The notes: generated by a model from the letters alone, not told the origin. Positions 35,621 to 44,560 are shown, numbered from the stretch's first letter. The stretch: DNA of 64,000 bases from Comamonas aquatica NBRC 14918 (GCF_000739875.1 NZ_BBJR01000025.1:98424-162423); one strand, 5' to 3'. Made by a program: numbers and translations.

Positions 35621-37503
35621 CAGAAAATCTCCAAAATCACGCCGCCATCGGTCATGCCGCCCACTGCGGCCGCCTCCAGGGGCTCGTTGTCCAGTGCATT
35701 CATGCAGGCCCAGGCCAGGTCGGCGTGGCCGGTCTCGTCGCTGCGGCCGCTGGCGTAGGTCACGCTGCGCCCGCTGGCGGTCATCTCGCGCTTGATGGCC
35801 ATGAAGCTGCGTTGCAGGTCCACATCGCCCGCATCAAACTGCAGCCGCCCGCCGCGGATCACGCTTTGCGCCTTCAGCACCAAGCGGGTCTTGACCTCCA
35901 CGCTGTACTGCAGCGCCCGTGCCGCGGGGAAGAACTTCTGCACGATCTGGAACACCCCGGTGCCCAGGCCCGTGGTGTCGATCGTGATGTGCTCCACGTG
36001 GTACTTCTCGGTCAGCTTGCGGATCACCTCCGCCTGGGCCTCAAAGTCCGCGCCCTTGAACTGCATGCGCTCCAGCACCCGGAACGCGCCGCCGGGTTTG
36101 TCGGGCGGTGCCAGCACCACCAGGCCGGCCGCATCGCCCGTGTGGCTGGGGTCGTAGCCGATCCACACCCGCTTGAACGCGAACGGCCGCAGCGAAAACG
36201 GTTTCCAGTCGGCCGCCCAGGCCTCCCAGCTGTCCACATGGCAGCGCATCAGCTCGGTCAGCGGGAAGACGGCGAACGATTCGTCCACAAACCCGCACAT
36301 CAGCAGGTTGTCCCATTCGTCGTCGCTGTACTCAAACCGCAGTTCGTCCAGGTCAAACAGGTCGCACCCGCCGGCGGCCGCGTCCAGCACCGTCACGATC
36401 TGGCGCCAGATCTTGTCTTCGCCCGTGAAGCCGCCCGCCAGGCGGTCGTGGCTCAGGTCCAGCTCAATGCGGTCGGCCTTGGCCCGCTTCTTGTTGATGC
36501 GACTGCCGCTCCAGAAGGCATAGGCTTGGTGCTGCAGGCTGCTGGGCGTGCTGAAGTAGGTCTTGCGCCACTTCTTGTGCATGGCCATGCCGCTGGCCAC
36601 CTTGTTGAGCTGGTCGAACGACTGCGTCCAGAAGAATTCGTCGAAGTAGAAATTGCCGTGGTAGCCCTGCGCAGTGCGGGCATTGGTCCCCAAAAAGTAC
36701 AGCGTCGCCCCGTTGGGCAGCACGATGGGGTCGCCTTTGAGCTCAATGCCCAGCACCTCTTTGACAAAGGCCAGGATGTAGCCGCGAAAGATGTGCGCCT
36801 GCGCTTTGGAAGCCGACAGGAAGATCTGGTTGCGCCCGGTTTCCAGCGCATCAATCAGCGCCTCGCGGGCAAAGTACCAGGTCGCACCGATCTGGCGGCT
36901 TTTGAGGATGGCGCGGGTTCGCTCCTGGCTGTTGCGCCACCAGGTCAGCTGGTACTGGAACAGGCTGTCGATGAAGGCCGTCTTCAGTTTCTCCAGCCCC
37001 TCTTCGCCGCCCAGCTGGTTGCTGCGGTCCGGTTGCCGCTTCGGACCGGCGTTGCGGGCGTTGATGTTGGGGTTCAGGTCGCTTTCCTTGCCCGTCTCCG
37101 CGTACTTGTGCACCCGGGCCAAGCGCTCCATCTGGCGGCCCAGCAGGTCAATTTCCTTGAAGTCGCCGCCGGTCTTGTTCTCCTTGTTGATCAAGGTGCA
37201 CAGCCGCATCTCCAGCGTGCCCTCCACCCGCTCCACCGCCTTGGCTTTGTCCCAGCCATCGGCCTGCTTCCACTCGTGCACCGTGGTGCGCGGCACGTCG
37301 ATGTGTTCGGCAATGTGCGTCACCCGCCAGCCCATCCAGTACAGCGCCCGGGCTTTGCGGCGCTTGTCCTGGGTGGGGTCGGTCAGCGCGTGCAGAACAT
37401 CCAGCTGCGCCGTTTCCGGGGCTGCAGCTTCGGTGGTGGGGAAGGGAAAAGGGTTGTGCTGGCCTTGGCGCAAACGCGCCTTGCGGCCTTCAGTGGCTGG
37501 CAT
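35620..37503 (-). CDS. P: Terminase large subunit, ATPase/nuclease (P2 gpP family)
   Basis: This protein of about 627 residues is the packaging motor and cuts cos DNA. An N-terminal HTH (KARALYWMGWRVTHIAEHIDVPRTTVHEWK) precedes the ATPase (QYQLTWWRNSQERTRAILKSRQIGATWYFA as Walker A region, NFYFDEFFW as Walker B). The RNase H-like nuclease has WIGYDPSHTGDAAGLVVL and the late Asp in GHADLAWACMNAL. Starts at 37503, 37521 and GTG 37539 are all in frame. The shortest is preferred because the late promoter dyad at 37551-37569 leaves little room. Confidence 0.92.
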   Translation of the reverse strand: MPATEGRKARLRQGQHNPFPFPTTEAAAPETAQLDVLHALTDPTQDKRRKARALYWMGWRVTHIAEHIDVPRTTVHEWKQADGWDKAKAVERVEGTLEMRLCTLINKENKTGGDFKEIDLLGRQMERLARVHKYAETGKESDLNPNINARNAGPKRQPDRSNQLGGEEGLEKLKTAFIDSLFQYQLTWWRNSQERTRAILKSRQIGATWYFAREALIDALETGRNQIFLSASKAQAHIFRGYILAFVKEVLGIELKGDPIVLPNGATLYFLGTNARTAQGYHGNFYFDEFFWTQSFDQLNKVASGMAMHKKWRKTYFSTPSSLQHQAYAFWSGSRINKKRAKADRIELDLSHDRLAGGFTGEDKIWRQIVTVLDAAAGGCDLFDLDELRFEYSDDEWDNLLMCGFVDESFAVFPLTELMRCHVDSWEAWAADWKPFSLRPFAFKRVWIGYDPSHTGDAAGLVVLAPPDKPGGAFRVLERMQFKGADFEAQAEVIRKLTEKYHVEHITIDTTGLGTGVFQIVQKFFPAARALQYSVEVKTRLVLKAQSVIRGGRLQFDAGDVDLQRSFMAIKREMTASGRSVTYASGRSDETGHADLAWACMNALDNEPLEAAAVGGMTDGGVILEIF

Positions 37504-37550
37504 ACCCGCCAGTTTGGGCATGCATTCGCGCGCGTGCACCTACGCGTTTA

Positions 37551-37569
37551 TGTAGCACGCGGCGCTACA
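37551..37569. promoter_or_regulatory. Ogr-type late promoter dyad between P and O
   Basis: TGTAGCACGCGGCGCTACA fits TGTAGC-N7-GCTACA. It lies in the divergent gap between terminase (minus) and scaffold (plus), the place of the P2 PP and PO late promoters. Two more copies precede V and FI. Confidence 0.7.
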
Positions 37570-37655
37570 TGGCAAAGCGTTTGCCGCTGACAGGGGGTCG
37601 GTCAGACCATAGAGGCTACCGCTGCAAAGCCCCCTGCAACCAACCCCGAACGAAC

Positions 37656-38513
37656 ATGCCCCAAAAGTCCAAATGGTTCCGCGTGGCCACCGAAGGCGCC
37701 ACCACCGACGGCCGCGCCATCGAGCGCAGCTGGATCGAGCAAATGGCCAAAAACTTCAGCCAGGCCAAGTACGGTGCCCGTGTGTGGATCGAACACATGC
37801 GCGGTCTGCTGCCCGACAGCGCCTTCGCGGCCCAGGGCGATGTGGTCGCCGTCAAGGCCGAAGCGGTCGAAGACGGCAAGCTGGCCTTGTTTGCCCAGAT
37901 CAAGCCCCTGGAATCGCTGATCGCCATGAACAAGGCCGGTCAAAAGCTCTACACCTCCATCGAGGTGGACCCTAACTTTGCCGGCACTGGCGAAGCCTAC
38001 CTGGTCGGCCTGGCCGTCACCGACAGTCCCGCCAGCCTGGGCACCGAGCTGCTGCAGTTTGCCCAGCAGCATCCCGCCGCCAGCCCGCTGGCCCACCGCA
38101 AGACCAATGCCAACACCCTCTTCACGGCGGGCCAGGAATTCACGCTGGAGCTGGAGGACGCCACGGCCCCCACCTCCGTCCCGGCGGACCCCAGTGTGTT
38201 CAACACCGTCGTGGCCGCGTTTGCCAAGGCGCTGGGCTTGTCTGCAGCCCCTGCAGCGTCCACACCCGCCGCGCCGACCGCAACGACTCCTGCGGCTTTC
38301 ACGGCCGAGCAGCAGGCGGCCATCGCCCAGGCACTGGAAGGGCTCAAAGCCTTCGGCCAGCAGCAGATCGCCGCCATGGATGCGCTTCGAGGCGATTTCA
38401 GCGCCCTCAGTGCCAAGCACTCCGAGCTGGTCACCAAGCTCAGCCAGCAGCCCGCAGACCCCGCGCGCCCTCCTGCCTCCGGTGGCCACGGTCAACAGCT
38501 GGCCGAGTTCTAA
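37656..38513 (+). CDS. O: Capsid scaffold and protease (P2 gpO family)
   Basis: This 285-residue protein guides capsid assembly and cleaves itself and the capsid protein. The serine protease domain has Asp18 (TTDGR), His47 (WIEHMRG) and Ser101 (YTSIEVDPNF), matching the P2 triad spacing. GLAVTDSPASLGTE follows. The C-terminal part is an Ala/Gln-rich helical scaffold (LKAFGQQQIAAMDALRGDF). It is the first gene of the plus-strand head operon. Confidence 0.92.
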   Translation: MPQKSKWFRVATEGATTDGRAIERSWIEQMAKNFSQAKYGARVWIEHMRGLLPDSAFAAQGDVVAVKAEAVEDGKLALFAQIKPLESLIAMNKAGQKLYTSIEVDPNFAGTGEAYLVGLAVTDSPASLGTELLQFAQQHPAASPLAHRKTNANTLFTAGQEFTLELEDATAPTSVPADPSVFNTVVAAFAKALGLSAAPAASTPAAPTATTPAAFTAEQQAAIAQALEGLKAFGQQQIAAMDALRGDFSALSAKHSELVTKLSQQPADPARPPASGGHGQQLAEF

Positions 38514-38561
38514 GCCAACGCCCCACCCACACACGCAACCTATTTTTTGAAGGAACGCACC

Positions 38562-39587
38562 ATGCGTAACGAAACCCGCAAAGCCTTCAACGGCTACCTG
38601 GGCCAGATTGCTGCCCTCAACGGCATCGCGGTCAGCGATGTCTGCAACAAATTCAACGTCACCCCCACCGCCCAGCAAAAGCTGGAAGTCAAGCTGCAGC
38701 AGTCCAGCGCCTTCCTGGGCCGCATCAACATCATCGGCGTGACCGAGCAACTGGGCGAAGCCCTGGGCCTGGTGGCATCGAGCACCATCGCAGGCCGCAC
38801 CAACACCAGCGGCAACGGCCGCCGCTCTGGCCGTGATGTGACCGGCCTGGAGAAGAACGAGTACGTCTGCAAGCAGACCGACTACGACACCTACATGCCC
38901 TATGCCAAGCTGGACGCCTGGGCCAAGTTCCCCGACTTCCAGACCCGCATCAGCAAGGTCATCGTGGACCGCTGCGCGCTGGACCGCATCATGATCGGCT
39001 GGAACGGCACCCACGCTGCAGCAGACACCGACCGTGAAGCCTACCCACTGCTGCAGGACGTGAACATCGGCTGGCTGGAAAAGATCCGCACCAAGGCGCC
39101 CGATCGTGTCATGGCCGAAGGCGAAGTCGCCGGCAAGATCACCTTTGGCCATGCCGATGCCGACTACAAGAACCTGGACGCCCTGGTCTACGACGCCCGC
39201 ATGACGCTGGTGGGTGAGGCGCACCGCGAAGACCCCGACATGGTGGTCATCGTGGGCAGCGACCTGATGCACGACAAGCTGTTCCCCCTGGTGGACAACA
39301 ACGACGCCCCCACGGAACAGCTGGCGGCCGACATCGTCATCAGCCAGCGCCGCCTGGGCGGCATGCAGGCCATGGTGGTGCCCTACTTCCCGGCCGGCAA
39401 GGTGCTGATCACCAGCCTGGACAACCTGTCCATCTACTACCAGGAAGGCGCCCGCCGCCGTGCCGTGCTGGAGCGCCCCGAGCGCAATGGCGTCGAAACC
39501 TTCGAGTCCAGCAATGACGCCTTCGTGATCGAGGACTACGACCGCTGCGCACTGGTGGAAAACGTCCAGGAATTCACCGCCCCCTGA
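38562..39587 (+). CDS. N: Major capsid protein (P2 gpN family)
   Basis: This 341-residue HK97-fold capsid subunit starts MRNETRKAFNGYLGQIAALNGI. It has SSAFLGRINIIGVTEQLGEALG, GLEKNEYVCKQTDYDTYMPYAKLDAWAKF, MIGWNGTHAA and GGMQAMVVPYFPAGKVLITSLDNLSIYYQ. The N-terminal about 30 residues are probably removed by gpO. AAGGA lies upstream of ATG 38562. Confidence 0.95.
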   Translation: MRNETRKAFNGYLGQIAALNGIAVSDVCNKFNVTPTAQQKLEVKLQQSSAFLGRINIIGVTEQLGEALGLVASSTIAGRTNTSGNGRRSGRDVTGLEKNEYVCKQTDYDTYMPYAKLDAWAKFPDFQTRISKVIVDRCALDRIMIGWNGTHAAADTDREAYPLLQDVNIGWLEKIRTKAPDRVMAEGEVAGKITFGHADADYKNLDALVYDARMTLVGEAHREDPDMVVIVGSDLMHDKLFPLVDNNDAPTEQLAADIVISQRRLGGMQAMVVPYFPAGKVLITSLDNLSIYYQEGARRRAVLERPERNGVETFESSNDAFVIEDYDRCALVENVQEFTAP

Positions 39588-39651
39588 CCGTGGCTGAACC
39601 CGGCCGCCGCTGCCTGCGGCCGGCATCCCCAACCTACAGCGAGCACCCGCT

Positions 39652-40395
39652 ATGCCCATGACCCCGGCCCAACGCCATCGCGCACGCATTCTGGCGGCGC
39701 AAGAAGCCACCCGCGCCGCAGCGCAAGACCCGTTTGGTGGAGCCTCCGGCAGCCAGCATGAGCTGATGCTGGCCCAGCTGCACGCCCACATGCGCCGGCT
39801 CAAGGACATCCAGGCCACGGAAAAGAAGATCGAGGCCAAGCGCAAGCTGCTGCCCGAGTACTTCGAGTACCTGGATGGCGTGCTGGAGGCTGACGCCGGC
39901 GTGCAAGACCCCGTGGTGACCACCTTGCTGGTCTGGCTGCTGGATGTGGGCGAGTGGGTGCAGGCCCTGCAGGTGAGCGAGTACTGCCTGCGCCATGGCC
40001 TGGTGCTGCCCGACCGCTTCAACCGCAACGTGCCCACCTTGCTGCTGGACGAGGTCAGCGAAGCCGCCATCAAGGGCCAGCTGGCTGGGGTGGACGCCCT
40101 GACCGTGCTGGCCAAGGTGGACGAGCTCACCAAAGACCACGACGCCCACGACCAGGCACGCGCCAAGCTGCACAAGGCCATCGGCTGGGCTGCCATGGGC
40201 AAGCACGCCACGCACGATCTGAATGCCGAAGAAATCAAGGCCCTGCAGCTGGACCGGGTGCGCATCGCCCTGCCCCACCTGCAGCGCGCCATCGAACTGC
40301 ACGCCCAAGTGGGTGTGAAAAAAGACGTGGAACGCCTGGAGCGCCGCTTGAAAGAGCTGCAGCCGCAAGACAGCGGCAACCAGGCTCCCAACTGA
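39652..40395 (+). CDS. M: Terminase small (endonuclease) subunit (P2 gpM family)
   Basis: This 247-residue protein starts MPMTPAQRHRARILAAQEA. The conserved body has LKDIQATEKKIEAKRKLLPEYFEYLDGVLE, VTTLLVWLLDVGEWVQALQVSEYCL and LPDRFNRNVPTLLLDE. It works with gpP to recognise and cut cos. The C terminus is a charged helix. Confidence 0.92.
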   Translation: MPMTPAQRHRARILAAQEATRAAAQDPFGGASGSQHELMLAQLHAHMRRLKDIQATEKKIEAKRKLLPEYFEYLDGVLEADAGVQDPVVTTLLVWLLDVGEWVQALQVSEYCLRHGLVLPDRFNRNVPTLLLDEVSEAAIKGQLAGVDALTVLAKVDELTKDHDAHDQARAKLHKAIGWAAMGKHATHDLNAEEIKALQLDRVRIALPHLQRAIELHAQVGVKKDVERLERRLKELQPQDSGNQAPN

Positions 40396-40500
40396 GCGTA
40401 CCCCGCACCCGGACGGCTCAGGGGCTGCGGCCCGCCAGTTTCACTGCGCACCGGCCAACGCCCCTGACCACCGTCCCCTTATTCACAAAGCCAGCCCGCC

Positions 40501-40986
40501 ATGTCTTTCATCGTCACCGCCAACCCGCCAGCCGCCCCGCAAGAAGGCACTGTCAGCAATGACGGCTTCTTCCCCGACATGAGCCCCCAGGCCGTACGCG
40601 ATGCCTGCCGCCTGGACGGCACCGTGACCAAGGAACGCTTGCTGCCAGCCCTGCAGGACGCGATGCTGAGCGTCAATGCCGAGTTGCAGGCATGGGCCGA
40701 CGAGCAGCGCAGCCGCTGGGGCTATGCCACCTTGGACGAAGTGCCCGCGCCCCAGGTCGGCGGCACCAGCGCCAAGGTCCTGTACTACCAGCGCGCCGTG
40801 CACTACTGCCTGATGGCCGACTTGGCCGAGATGTACCGCAACATTTCCAGCACCCCATCGGGCAGCGGCAAGGCCGATCGCGTGATGGAAGAACTGGTCG
40901 TCCAGCTGGGGGATCACCGGCGCAAGCAGCGCTGGGCCATCTCGGATCTGCTGGGTGTTGCCCGCTGCACCGTCGAGCTGCTGTAA
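40501..40986 (+). CDS. L: Head completion/stabilisation protein (P2 gpL family)
   Basis: This 161-residue neck protein carries FFPDMSPQAVRDACRLDGTVT, ALQDAMLSVNAELQAW and a middle YYQRAVHYCLMADLAEMYR, as in P2 gpL. It seals the filled head. tail gene X follows after 3 bp. Confidence 0.9.
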   Translation: MSFIVTANPPAAPQEGTVSNDGFFPDMSPQAVRDACRLDGTVTKERLLPALQDAMLSVNAELQAWADEQRSRWGYATLDEVPAPQVGGTSAKVLYYQRAVHYCLMADLAEMYRNISSTPSGSGKADRVMEELVVQLGDHRRKQRWAISDLLGVARCTVELL

Positions 40987-40989
40987 GCC

Positions 40990-41199
40990 ATGGCCACCCA
41001 GATCCGCACCCAGCAAGGCGAAACCGTCGATGCCCTGTGCTGGCGCCACTACGGCCGCACCCTGGGTGCCGTGGAAGCCGTGCTGCAAGCCAACCCCGGC
41101 CTCGCCCGCCATGGGCTGGTGCTGCCCCAGGGGCTGCTGGTGCTGATGCCGGATCTGGTGGCCGCCCCCACCAAAACCACCGTCACGCTCTGGGAGTGA
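40990..41199 (+). CDS. X: Tail protein X (LysM-like)
   Basis: This 69-residue protein has the P2 gpX pattern TQQGETVDALCWRHYG...VLQANPGLA...GLVLPQGLLVLMPDL, which is a LysM-like fold. It is needed for tail assembly. The first gene of the lysis cluster begins 2 bp later. Confidence 0.92.
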   Translation: MATQIRTQQGETVDALCWRHYGRTLGAVEAVLQANPGLARHGLVLPQGLLVLMPDLVAAPTKTTVTLWE

Positions 41200-41201
41200 G
41201 C

Positions 41202-41408
41202 ATGAGTAAGCAAGAACTACTGCAGTCGGCGGCCGTCGAAGCCGCCAAGGGCACACCACCCGTCATCGTTGCCACCACGGCGCAAAGCCAGGCGTGGTCC
41301 AGCGCCGACACCATCACCATGCTGACCATCGTGTATCTGGTCCTGCAGATCCTGTGGCTGCTGTGGCGTTGGTGGAAGTCCGCCAAGACCGGGCAGGTGC
41401 AGCCATGA
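41202..41408 (+). CDS. Putative holin
   Basis: This 68-residue protein has one clear membrane helix (ITMLTIVYLVLQILWLLWRWW, about 40-60) and a short basic tail KSAKTGQVQP. It sits between X and the lysozyme gene, the holin position (gene Y) in P2. With one helix it could be a pinholin or HP1-type holin that frees the SAR lysozyme rather than a large-pore holin. It overlaps the lysozyme start by ATGA. Confidence 0.72.
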   Translation: MSKQELLQSAAVEAAKGTPPVIVATTAQSQAWSSADTITMLTIVYLVLQILWLLWRWWKSAKTGQVQP

Positions 41409-41953
41409 AGCAGTACTTCCCGCACCTGGGTGGCACCCTGGTCCTGGCCAGCGCTGCGCTGCTGGGCTTCCTGGGTACCTGGGAAGGCAAGACCCAGTAC
41501 ACCGTGTACGCCGACAAGCTGGCCGGTGGCCTGCCCACCGTGTGCAAGGGGCTGACCCGCCATGTCACCACCACCCCCATCATCGTGGGCCAGCGCTGGA
41601 GCCCCGAGCAGTGCGAGCGCGAAGAAACTGCCGCCCTGCAGCGCGTGCAGACCGCGCTGGCCCAGTGCTTCAAGGTGCTGCCGCCGCAGTACGTGTTCGA
41701 CGGGGCCAGCAGCCATGCCTGGAATTTTGGGCACCCCAGCACCTGCACCAGCCAGGCCATGGCCAGCTTCAACCGGGGCGACTGGGCCACCGGTTGCCGT
41801 CGCCTGTCCATGTCCGATGCAGGCCGCCCGGTCTGGAGCTTCGTCAGCCACATCGATCCCGCCACGGGCGCCAAGGTTTTCACCTTCGTCCAGGGCCTGG
41901 CCAACCGCCGCCAGGCCGAAACCAGCTTTTGCCGCCAGGGGGTGCCCATATGA
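41405..41953 (+). CDS. Phage lysozyme, GH24, probably SAR endolysin
   Basis: This 182-residue muramidase has a weakly hydrophobic, Gly/Ala-rich N-terminal helix (LGGTLVLASAALLGFLGTW), as in signal-anchor-release endolysins. The catalytic area is WEGKTQYTVYADKLAGGLPT (Glu, Asp and Thr of the GH24 triad), followed by VCKGLTRHVTT. The Asp and Thr are spaced slightly wider than in T4 lysozyme. It degrades peptidoglycan after release from the membrane. It overlaps Rz by ATGA. Confidence 0.85.
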   Translation: MKQYFPHLGGTLVLASAALLGFLGTWEGKTQYTVYADKLAGGLPTVCKGLTRHVTTTPIIVGQRWSPEQCEREETAALQRVQTALAQCFKVLPPQYVFDGASSHAWNFGHPSTCTSQAMASFNRGDWATGCRRLSMSDAGRPVWSFVSHIDPATGAKVFTFVQGLANRRQAETSFCRQGVPI

Positions 41954-42510
41954 AAACCCAAGCCAAGGAACTGCTGGCCGATGCACTGCTGTACACCGTG
42001 CTGCTGGCCGCCGGTGGCTTTACCGGCATCTTCTACGAATCTCGCAACGCCGCGGCGGCTGCCCAGCAAGAGCTGCAAGACCTGCAGCGGCGCACCGCCA
42101 TCACCACCGCCTGGCTGCGCGGCGAGCGCACCGCCAGCGAAACCAGCATGCAGGCGCAGATCAGCGCGCTGCAATCCCAGTTGAGCCAAGAGCAAGGCCA
42201 AGCCAATGAAAAACACCACACCCATGTCGCTGGCGTGCGTGCTGGCACTGTCAGCGTGCGCGTCCCCATCGTGCCCGCCAGCTGTCAGCCCAGCGGACTA
42301 CCAGGCACCGGCGTTTCCAGCGCTGAACCTGCAGCCGCGCACGCCCAACTTGACCCAGCGGCAGCAGCAGATCTTGCAACCATCCCCCACGAAGGTGATG
42401 CCTCCATCCGTGACCTCAACTACTGCATCGCCCAGTACAACGCCGTCAAAGACACCCACGACGCCTGGCGGCTGAAGCTGGAGGGCATGGCCCATGCGCA
42501 AACCCCCTAG
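41950..42510 (+). CDS. Rz-like inner-membrane spanin
   Basis: This 186-residue protein has an N-terminal anchor (ALLYTVLLAAGGFTGIFY) and a periplasmic coiled coil (AAAAAQQELQDLQRRTAITT and ETSMQAQISALQSQLSQEQG). It forms the inner half of the spanin that fuses both membranes at lysis. The Rz1 gene is nested inside it in the +1 frame. Confidence 0.82.
   Translation: MKTQAKELLADALLYTVLLAAGGFTGIFYESRNAAAAAQQELQDLQRRTAITTAWLRGERTASETSMQAQISALQSQLSQEQGQANEKHHTHVAGVRAGTVSVRVPIVPASCQPSGLPGTGVSSAEPAAAHAQLDPAAAADLATIPHEGDASIRDLNYCIAQYNAVKDTHDAWRLKLEGMAHAQTP
42206..42475 (+). CDS. Rz1-like outer-membrane lipoprotein spanin, nested in Rz
   Basis: This 89-residue protein has a signal and lipobox LALSAC (Cys at about residue 18). 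The proline-rich remainder (many Pro, Thr and Ser) is the hallmark of Rz1. It lies wholly inside the Rz gene in another frame, as in lambda-like and P2-like lysis clusters. Confidence 0.8.
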   Translation: MKNTTPMSLACVLALSACASPSCPPAVSPADYQAPAFPALNLQPRTPNLTQRQQQILQPSPTKVMPPSVTSTTASPSTTPSKTPTTPGG

Positions 42511-42997
42511 CCTGCGTGACCACCTGACCGCCGCCCTGCCCGAGTACCGGCGCAACCCGGAAAACCTGCTGATGTTTGTGACCGGCGGGCATGTGGCCAC
42601 CACCGGCACCGCCGCCTTGGGCTGGCAGTGGCAATACCAGCTGCGCCTGGTGTTCTGCGACTTCACCGGCCACCCGGATGCGGTGATCGGCCCCACGCTG
42701 GTGTGGCTGCGCGCCCACCAGCCAGACCTTCTGCACCACCCCGAGCGGCGGAAACAGGCCATCCAGATCCAGGCCGAATACCTCAACACCCAGGCCATGG
42801 ATCTGGTGCTGGACCTGCAGCTGTCCGAAAGCGTCAGCGCCCGCCCCGTGCCACAAGGGCCGGCCGGTGCCTTTGAGCTGGTGCACCGGCTGGAGCCGCC
42901 CTCCCTGGATGGCTCACCGCACGATGCCGTGACCGCTCTGTACCTCAACGGCCAGCAGCTGGCCGCGTGGCCGCCCGTGAACGTAGTGGGCCAGTAA
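42494..42997 (+). CDS. R: Tail completion protein (P2 gpR family)
   Basis: This 167-residue protein starts MRKPPSLRDHLTAALPEYRRNPENLLMFV. It carries QLRLVFCDFTGHPDAVIGPTLVWLRAHQPDLL, typical of gpR. It overlaps the end of Rz by 17 bp and is followed closely by S. Confidence 0.88.
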   Translation: MRKPPSLRDHLTAALPEYRRNPENLLMFVTGGHVATTGTAALGWQWQYQLRLVFCDFTGHPDAVIGPTLVWLRAHQPDLLHHPERRKQAIQIQAEYLNTQAMDLVLDLQLSESVSARPVPQGPAGAFELVHRLEPPSLDGSPHDAVTALYLNGQQLAAWPPVNVVGQ

Positions 42998-43000
42998 GCC

Positions 43001-43453
43001 ATGGATGATCTGACCCGGCTGGAATCCTGGCTGTCCCCGCTGCTGGCCAAGCTGCAGCCCGGAGAGCAGCGCAAGCTGGCCCGCGAAGTGGCACGCCATG
43101 CCCGCGCGGCCAACCAAAAGCACATGGCCGCCCAGCAAAGCCCGGACGGCCAGGCCTGGGAGCCCCGCAAGCACCGCAGCCGCGACGCCAGGGGCCGGCT
43201 GCGCCAAGGCCCTATGTTCCGCAAGCTGCGTCTGGCCCGCCACCTGCGCCTGGCGGCCACGCCCAGCGAAGCCGTGGTGGAGTTTGTGGGCCGCGCCGCC
43301 CGCATTGCCCGTGTGCACCACTATGGCCTGCGGGACCGGGTGACCGAGACAGGCGCCGAATACCAATACCCCGTGCGCGAGCTGCTGGGCATCAACGACC
43401 AGCAGATGGATGCGCTGTGTGACCTGATCTTGCAGCGCCTGACCGACTTCTAG
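43001..43453 (+). CDS. S: Tail completion/virion morphogenesis protein (P2 gpS family)
   Basis: This 150-residue basic protein has an N-terminal Leu-rich helix, QQSPDGQAWEPRK, FRKLRLARHL and the ending RELLGINDQQMDALCDLILQRL. These are features of gpS, which completes the tail-head joint. Confidence 0.88.
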   Translation: MDDLTRLESWLSPLLAKLQPGEQRKLAREVARHARAANQKHMAAQQSPDGQAWEPRKHRSRDARGRLRQGPMFRKLRLARHLRLAATPSEAVVEFVGRAARIARVHHYGLRDRVTETGAEYQYPVRELLGINDQQMDALCDLILQRLTDF

Positions 43454-43463
43454 CATCAGTTTG

Positions 43464-43482
43464 TGTAGCACGCGCCGCTACA
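43464..43482 (+). promoter_or_regulatory. Ogr-type late promoter dyad before V
   Basis: TGTAGCACGCGCCGCTACA, 10 bp past the S stop and 48 bp before the V start. Similarity to the FI promoter continues downstream (ACATG-GCGCGCGCTGGCG, then CTTGGG/CTTGG-CACC). Confidence 0.78.
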
Positions 43483-43529
43483 TGCGCGCGCGCTGGCGCG
43501 TGTGTGAGCGCTTGGGCACCATCCCTGGC

Positions 43530-44222
43530 ATGTTCACGCCCCCCGAACTCAGCCCGGTTGAGCTGTACCGCCTGATTGCCAACATGATCCGCACCGGCCG
43601 CGTGCAAGACGTGCGTGCCGGAAGCCCCGCGCGCTGCACCGTGCGGCTGGGCGAAGAGCTGGTCACCACCTGGGTGCCCTGGTACGCACTGGCCGCGGGC
43701 GGCGCCGGACAGACACGGCACTGGCGCACCCCAGCCCAGGGCGAACCCTGCGTACTGTTCTCTCCCGAAGGCGACCTCAACCAGGCCATCGCCTTCCCTG
43801 GCCTGTTCAGCATCGACATGCCCCAGGGCGCCGCCAGTACTGACGTGGAACGCCACGACTTCAGCAGCACCGACTTCTGGGAACACCACCGCCCCACGGG
43901 CACCCTGCGGTTTGAAATCACCTCCGCGATCGAGCTGCAAGTGGGTGCCTCAATGCTGCGCATCACCCCCGAAGGCACCACGCTGACCACCTCAGACTAC
44001 AAGGTGGACAGCCCAAACACCGAGTTCACCGGCGCAGTGACTATTCAAAAGCTGCTCAGCTTCAACGGCGGCATCGCCGGTAAAGCCGGCGCCGGCGGCA
44101 GCAATGTCGTTCAGGGTGGCATGCAGTTCGAGGACGGCCAGATCACGCACAACGGCAAGCGCATCGACGATGGTCACACCCATCCCGACCCGCATGGCGG
44201 CAATACGGGAGTGCCCAACTGA
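43530..44222 (+). CDS. V: Baseplate assembly/spike protein (P2 gpV family)
   Basis: This 230-residue protein starts MFTPPELSPVELYRLIANMI and has the OB domain typical of gpV. The C-terminal part has beta-helix-like repeats and ends GKRIDDGHTHPDPHGGNTGVPN. The HTHPDPHGG stretch is the metal-binding tip motif of contractile spike proteins. It punctures the outer membrane. Its stop overlaps the W start. Confidence 0.93.
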   Translation: MFTPPELSPVELYRLIANMIRTGRVQDVRAGSPARCTVRLGEELVTTWVPWYALAAGGAGQTRHWRTPAQGEPCVLFSPEGDLNQAIAFPGLFSIDMPQGAASTDVERHDFSSTDFWEHHRPTGTLRFEITSAIELQVGASMLRITPEGTTLTTSDYKVDSPNTEFTGAVTIQKLLSFNGGIAGKAGAGGSNVVQGGMQFEDGQITHNGKRIDDGHTHPDPHGGNTGVPN

Positions 44223-44560
44223 TGGACCGCACCACTGGCCGGCGCATCTCCGGGATTGACCATGTCCGGCAATCCGTGGCCGACATCCTGACCACCCCGC
44301 TGGGCAGCCGGCTGGAGCGGCGCAACTACGGCAGCCTGCTGCCCAGCCTGATCGACCAGCCTGACAACGCCCACACCCGCTTGCGCTGCTATGCCGCCAT
44401 CGCCAGCGCACTGATGAAGTGGGAGCCCCGCCTGCGCGTCACCCGCGTGGGCATGACCGCCGGCGACCGACCCGGCCAGGCCACCGTGGATCTGCAAGGC
44501 GACTACCTGGGCCAGGCCGTGAGCCTGTCCGCGGCATTACAGATGCGGGGTTCGGCATGA
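44222..44560 (+). CDS. W: Baseplate wedge protein (P2 gpW, GPW/gp25 family)
   Basis: This 112-residue protein has GIDHVRQSVADILTTPLGSR and RNYGSLLPSLIDQP, the gp25 hallmark containing the conserved pattern that mimics tail lysozyme relatives. It belongs to the baseplate wedge. It is coupled to V (TGATG) and J (ATGA). Confidence 0.94.
   Translation: MDRTTGRRISGIDHVRQSVADILTTPLGSRLERRNYGSLLPSLIDQPDNAHTRLRCYAAIASALMKWEPRLRVTRVGMTAGDRPGQATVDLQGDYLGQAVSLSAALQMRGSA

Noticed and set aside
37602..40451. A 949-codon open frame on the minus strand opposite O, N and M
   Set aside because: It is antisense to clear head genes, has low-complexity composition and no domain. Such frames are common in GC-rich coding DNA.
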